A program made the translations under genes and the position numbers. A DNA stretch of 64,000 nt, taken from assembly GCF_014705655.1 (NCBI RefSeq), contig NZ_JACXIY010000016.1:124001-188000 (forward strand). The letters are read 5' to 3'. Under the pieces are notes generated by a model. It was given only the letters and a program-made list of their open reading frames with translations, was not told the origin of the DNA and searched no databases. The stretch's first letter is position 1. Every line of letters begins with the position of its first letter. This DNA is from Paenibacillus arenilitoris (GTDB lineage: Bacteria; Bacillota; Bacilli; Paenibacillales; Paenibacillaceae). Below, piece after piece: positions 61,871-64,000 of this stretch.

Positions 61871-63067
61871 ATGATCCGGATGCTGTCCATGCTGTTATGC
61901 CTCTCCCTGTTCTTCATGCTGCTGGCCGGATGCTGGAGCCGTCGGGAGCTCGACGAGCTCGGCATTTCGGTCGGCATCGGAATCGACAAGGCGGGCAAAG
62001 GGTACAAGGTAACGACGCAAGTGGTTAGCCCCGGAGAGATCGCGGCCGCCAAGCCGAGCGGCAACCGCGCGCCGGTGACCGTCTACGAAGCGACGGGAGA
62101 GACGGTAATCGAAGCGATCCGCAAAATTACGACGATGAGCTCCAGGCCGATCTATTTGGCCCATCTTCGCGTTCTCGTCATCGGAGAAGCGTTGGCGAGG
62201 GAGGGCATCCATAAGCCGCTTGACCATTTTTCGCGCGATCACGAGGTGCGGACCGACTATTTCGTGATCGTCGCGAAGGGGACTACCGCGTCGAACGTGC
62301 TGAAAATCTTGACGCCGATCGAGAAAATTCCCGCCAACAATCTGTATCTCTCTCTGGACACTTCGCAGAAGGAATGGGCCCCGGCGGCGACGGTTACGCT
62401 CGACGAGCTCATATCCGACATTGTGAGCGACGGAAAGAATCCCGCGCTCTCCGCCGTCAAGGTGGTCGACAAGCAAATCGGGCAAACGCAGAAAAACATC
62501 GAGATCATCAAGCCTCCCGGTCATTTGAGATTTTCCGGCATTGCCGTATTTCGCGACGACAAGCTCATCGGTTTTTTAAACGAAAAGGAAAGCAAAGGCT
62601 ACAACTACGTGACCGACAACGTGAAAAACACCGTAGGCTCGATGGCTTGTCCGAACGGCGAGAAGATCGCGGTCGAGATCATGAAATCCAAAACGAAAGT
62701 TAAAGCGAAAATGTCGAACGGCAATCCGAGGATCGAGATCAAGGTGAGCATGGAGGACAACATAGGCGAGGTCGAATGCCAAATCGATATCACGAAGCGC
62801 GAAACGATCGCCGAACTCGAGAAGATCGCCGAACGGCGGGTTCATGACAATATTATGAATACGGTCAAAAAGGTGCAGCGCGACTTGAAGGTGGATATAT
62901 TCGGATTCGGTGAAGCGATGAGGATGGAGAATCCCGCGGCCTGGAATCAGTTAAAGCAAAATTGGAACGAGCGATTCTCCGATCTGGACGTGTTCGTCAC
63001 GGCCGACGTCAAAATCCGGCGCATCGGCACGGTCGCCAATTCGTTTCACAAAGAAGGAGAGGAATAA
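61871..63067 (+). CDS. Ger(x)C family germinant receptor lipoprotein (subunit C)
   Basis: Lipoprotein of 398 residues. Lipobox LAGC (Cys near 17), then WSRRELDELGISVGIGIDKAG. The family ends with FGEAMRMENPAAWNQLKQNWNERFSDLDVFVTADVKIRRIG. AAGGAAGGAG precedes the ATG, 4 bases after the A gene stop. It forms the receptor with A, B and the small membrane protein. Confidence 0.94.
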   Translation: MIRMLSMLLCLSLFFMLLAGCWSRRELDELGISVGIGIDKAGKGYKVTTQVVSPGEIAAAKPSGNRAPVTVYEATGETVIEAIRKITTMSSRPIYLAHLRVLVIGEALAREGIHKPLDHFSRDHEVRTDYFVIVAKGTTASNVLKILTPIEKIPANNLYLSLDTSQKEWAPAATVTLDELISDIVSDGKNPALSAVKVVDKQIGQTQKNIEIIKPPGHLRFSGIAVFRDDKLIGFLNEKESKGYNYVTDNVKNTVGSMACPNGEKIAVEIMKSKTKVKAKMSNGNPRIEIKVSMEDNIGEVECQIDITKRETIAELEKIAERRVHDNIMNTVKKVQRDLKVDIFGFGEAMRMENPAAWNQLKQNWNERFSDLDVFVTADVKIRRIGTVANSFHKEGEE

Positions 63068-63072
63068 CGCGG

Positions 63073-63309
63073 ATGTGGGTCATCTTCGGGATCGTCGTTA
63101 CGGCGGCCGGTTTCGCGCTAATCGAAATGCGTCCGCTCGCCAAAGCGGGTAAGATCAAGGAACTTTGGCTGTTTGCGCTGCTGCTTCTGGCCGGAACCGG
63201 ACTATGCATCGCGGTTTCCCTCGACGCGCCCGTCCCGAATCCGCTTGATCTCATCTATGCCCTCTTTCGGCCATCGAGCCGAATGCTGGAGTTGCTGTTA
63301 AAGGAATGA
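63073..63309 (+). CDS. Small two-helix membrane protein in ger operon (D-subunit-like)
   Basis: A 78-residue protein with two membrane helices (about 2-18 and 29-47) and a short C-terminal cytosolic tail. It lies between the C and B genes. Small two-helix proteins encoded in several gerA-type operons act as modulators of receptor function; this one matches that position and topology. Identity with that family is inferred. It starts 5 bases after the C stop. Confidence 0.7.
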   Translation: MWVIFGIVVTAAGFALIEMRPLAKAGKIKELWLFALLLLAGTGLCIAVSLDAPVPNPLDLIYALFRPSSRMLELLLKE

Positions 63310-63326
63310 CGGGAGATGGATTCGAG

Positions 63327-64000
63327 ATGACGGGCAAAGTTCAAATATCGCTACGGCAGTTCACGGTGCTCGTCATGTTTTATTCAATCGGGACGACAAT
63401 CCTCGTCATCCCCGCCGCCTTGGCCGCGACCGCCAAACAAAATGCCTGGATTGCCGCGTTCGCGGGCTGGCTGCTCAGTCTGATCATTACGGCTTTGTAT
63501 GTCAAGCTCGGCAGCTTGTTCCCCCGCAGGAGTATCGTTCAATATGCCGCGCTCCTCACGGGGGGCTGGATAGGCAAGCCGATTTCCTTGCTCTTTATTT
63601 TTTACTCCTTCGTCGGAGCGGCTACGGTGCTGTACTATATGGGCAACTTCATGACGACGCAGGTCATGCCCGAAACGCCGATCGAAGCGTTTATCGTCTT
63701 GTTCGCGGGCCTCGTCGTATTCGGCTTGCGGCTGGGCCTCGAAGTGCTCGCTCGGACCGCCGAAATATTGTTTCCTTGGTTCGTCGTTCTCTTCGTCGTC
63801 CTGACGATCTTCCTGCTCCCTGAAATCGAAATGAAAAATATAAGGCCCGTTGCCGAGATCGCCTTCAAACCGATTCTGAGCGGCGCCATCAGCTACATAA
63901 GCTATTCCTCCCTTCCGCTTATCGTATTTTTTATGATTTTTCCGGCGAACCTGAATCGTAAGCGCGAAGCGGGCAAAGCGTTTTTGATCGGGACGCTGGT
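63327..64000 (+). CDS. GerAB/GerKB-type germinant receptor subunit B (partial)
   Basis: The first 224 codons of an APC-type membrane protein, cut by the window end. It begins MTGKVQISLRQFTVLVMFYS and shows six hydrophobic segments so far, with GRxxP-poor loops as in GerAB. It follows the small membrane gene, giving an A-C-D-B order that differs from the A-C-B operon at 18973. GGGAG lies 11 bases before the ATG. Confidence 0.9.
   Translation, partial: MTGKVQISLRQFTVLVMFYSIGTTILVIPAALAATAKQNAWIAAFAGWLLSLIITALYVKLGSLFPRRSIVQYAALLTGGWIGKPISLLFIFYSFVGAATVLYYMGNFMTTQVMPETPIEAFIVLFAGLVVFGLRLGLEVLARTAEILFPWFVVLFVVLTIFLLPEIEMKNIRPVAEIAFKPILSGAISYISYSSLPLIVFFMIFPANLNRKREAGKAFLIGTL

Noticed and set aside
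63316..63330. Second four-codon minicistron (MDSR) before the GerAB start
   Set aside because: Unlike the GH18 case, its ATG directly touches the GGGAG site, so it would not be translated; the overlap with the real ATG is probably chance.

Overview
The window looks like a chromosomal segment of a spore-forming, GC-rich member of the Paenibacillaceae (Paenibacillus/Cohnella type). The reasons are two gerA-type germinant receptor operons, the spore coat genes cotE and cotJABC, two Spo0F-type orphan histidine kinases, a mutS-mutL-miaA-hfq block next to cotE as in Bacillus, and strong AGGAGG-type ribosome binding sites. No tRNA, rRNA, CRISPR array, transposase or prophage gene was seen. The assignment comes from protein recognition by eye only.

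Layout. 1-9 kb (minus strand): the end of a class A penicillin-binding protein, then a tightly coupled operon mutS-mutL-methyltransferase-miaA-hfq. 9-18 kb: a phage-type COOH-NH2 ligase (amidoligase), cotE, an aromatic acid exporter-like protein, a three-gene SsuABC/ThiXYZ-type ABC importer, an M32 carboxypeptidase and small conserved proteins (HesB/YqkB-like, DUF309, a Tim44-like membrane protein, DUF2653). 19-25 kb: a gerA-type operon (A-C-B) divergent from a secreted GH18 hydrolase with tandem N-terminal modules; both fit spore germination. 25-31 kb: a KinB-like kinase, a large S-layer-anchored RCC1-propeller protein, and a LysR regulator divergent from a small monooxygenase.

31-38 kb is the most unusual region. 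An MMPL exporter is controlled by a TetR regulator that has two matching palindromic operators. Beside it lies a two-gene operon in which both genes are domain fusions: GrpB plus a ParB-like domain, and AadA plus AadK (two aminoglycoside nucleotidyltransferase families in one reading frame, with a ribosome binding site preserved at the junction). 38-48 kb: a cytosolic kinase, a GT28-type glycosyltransferase with a YkoP-like partner, a secreted Trp/Asp repeat protein, a sugar ABC importer and an MFS transporter. 47-55 kb: cotJABC with a sigma-E-like promoter, araA with AraR-like palindromes, a PAP2 protein with an altered catalytic motif, a methyltransferase-RluA-CapA operon and a MarR regulator. 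55-60 kb: parE-parC. 60-64 kb: a second gerA operon (A-C-small membrane protein-B, cut by the window end) behind a near-consensus sigma-G promoter.

Together the window mixes core DNA repair and topology genes, envelope synthesis, and sporulation and germination functions. One accessory island (about 31-38 kb) of export and nucleotidyltransferase genes is the best candidate for undescribed biology.
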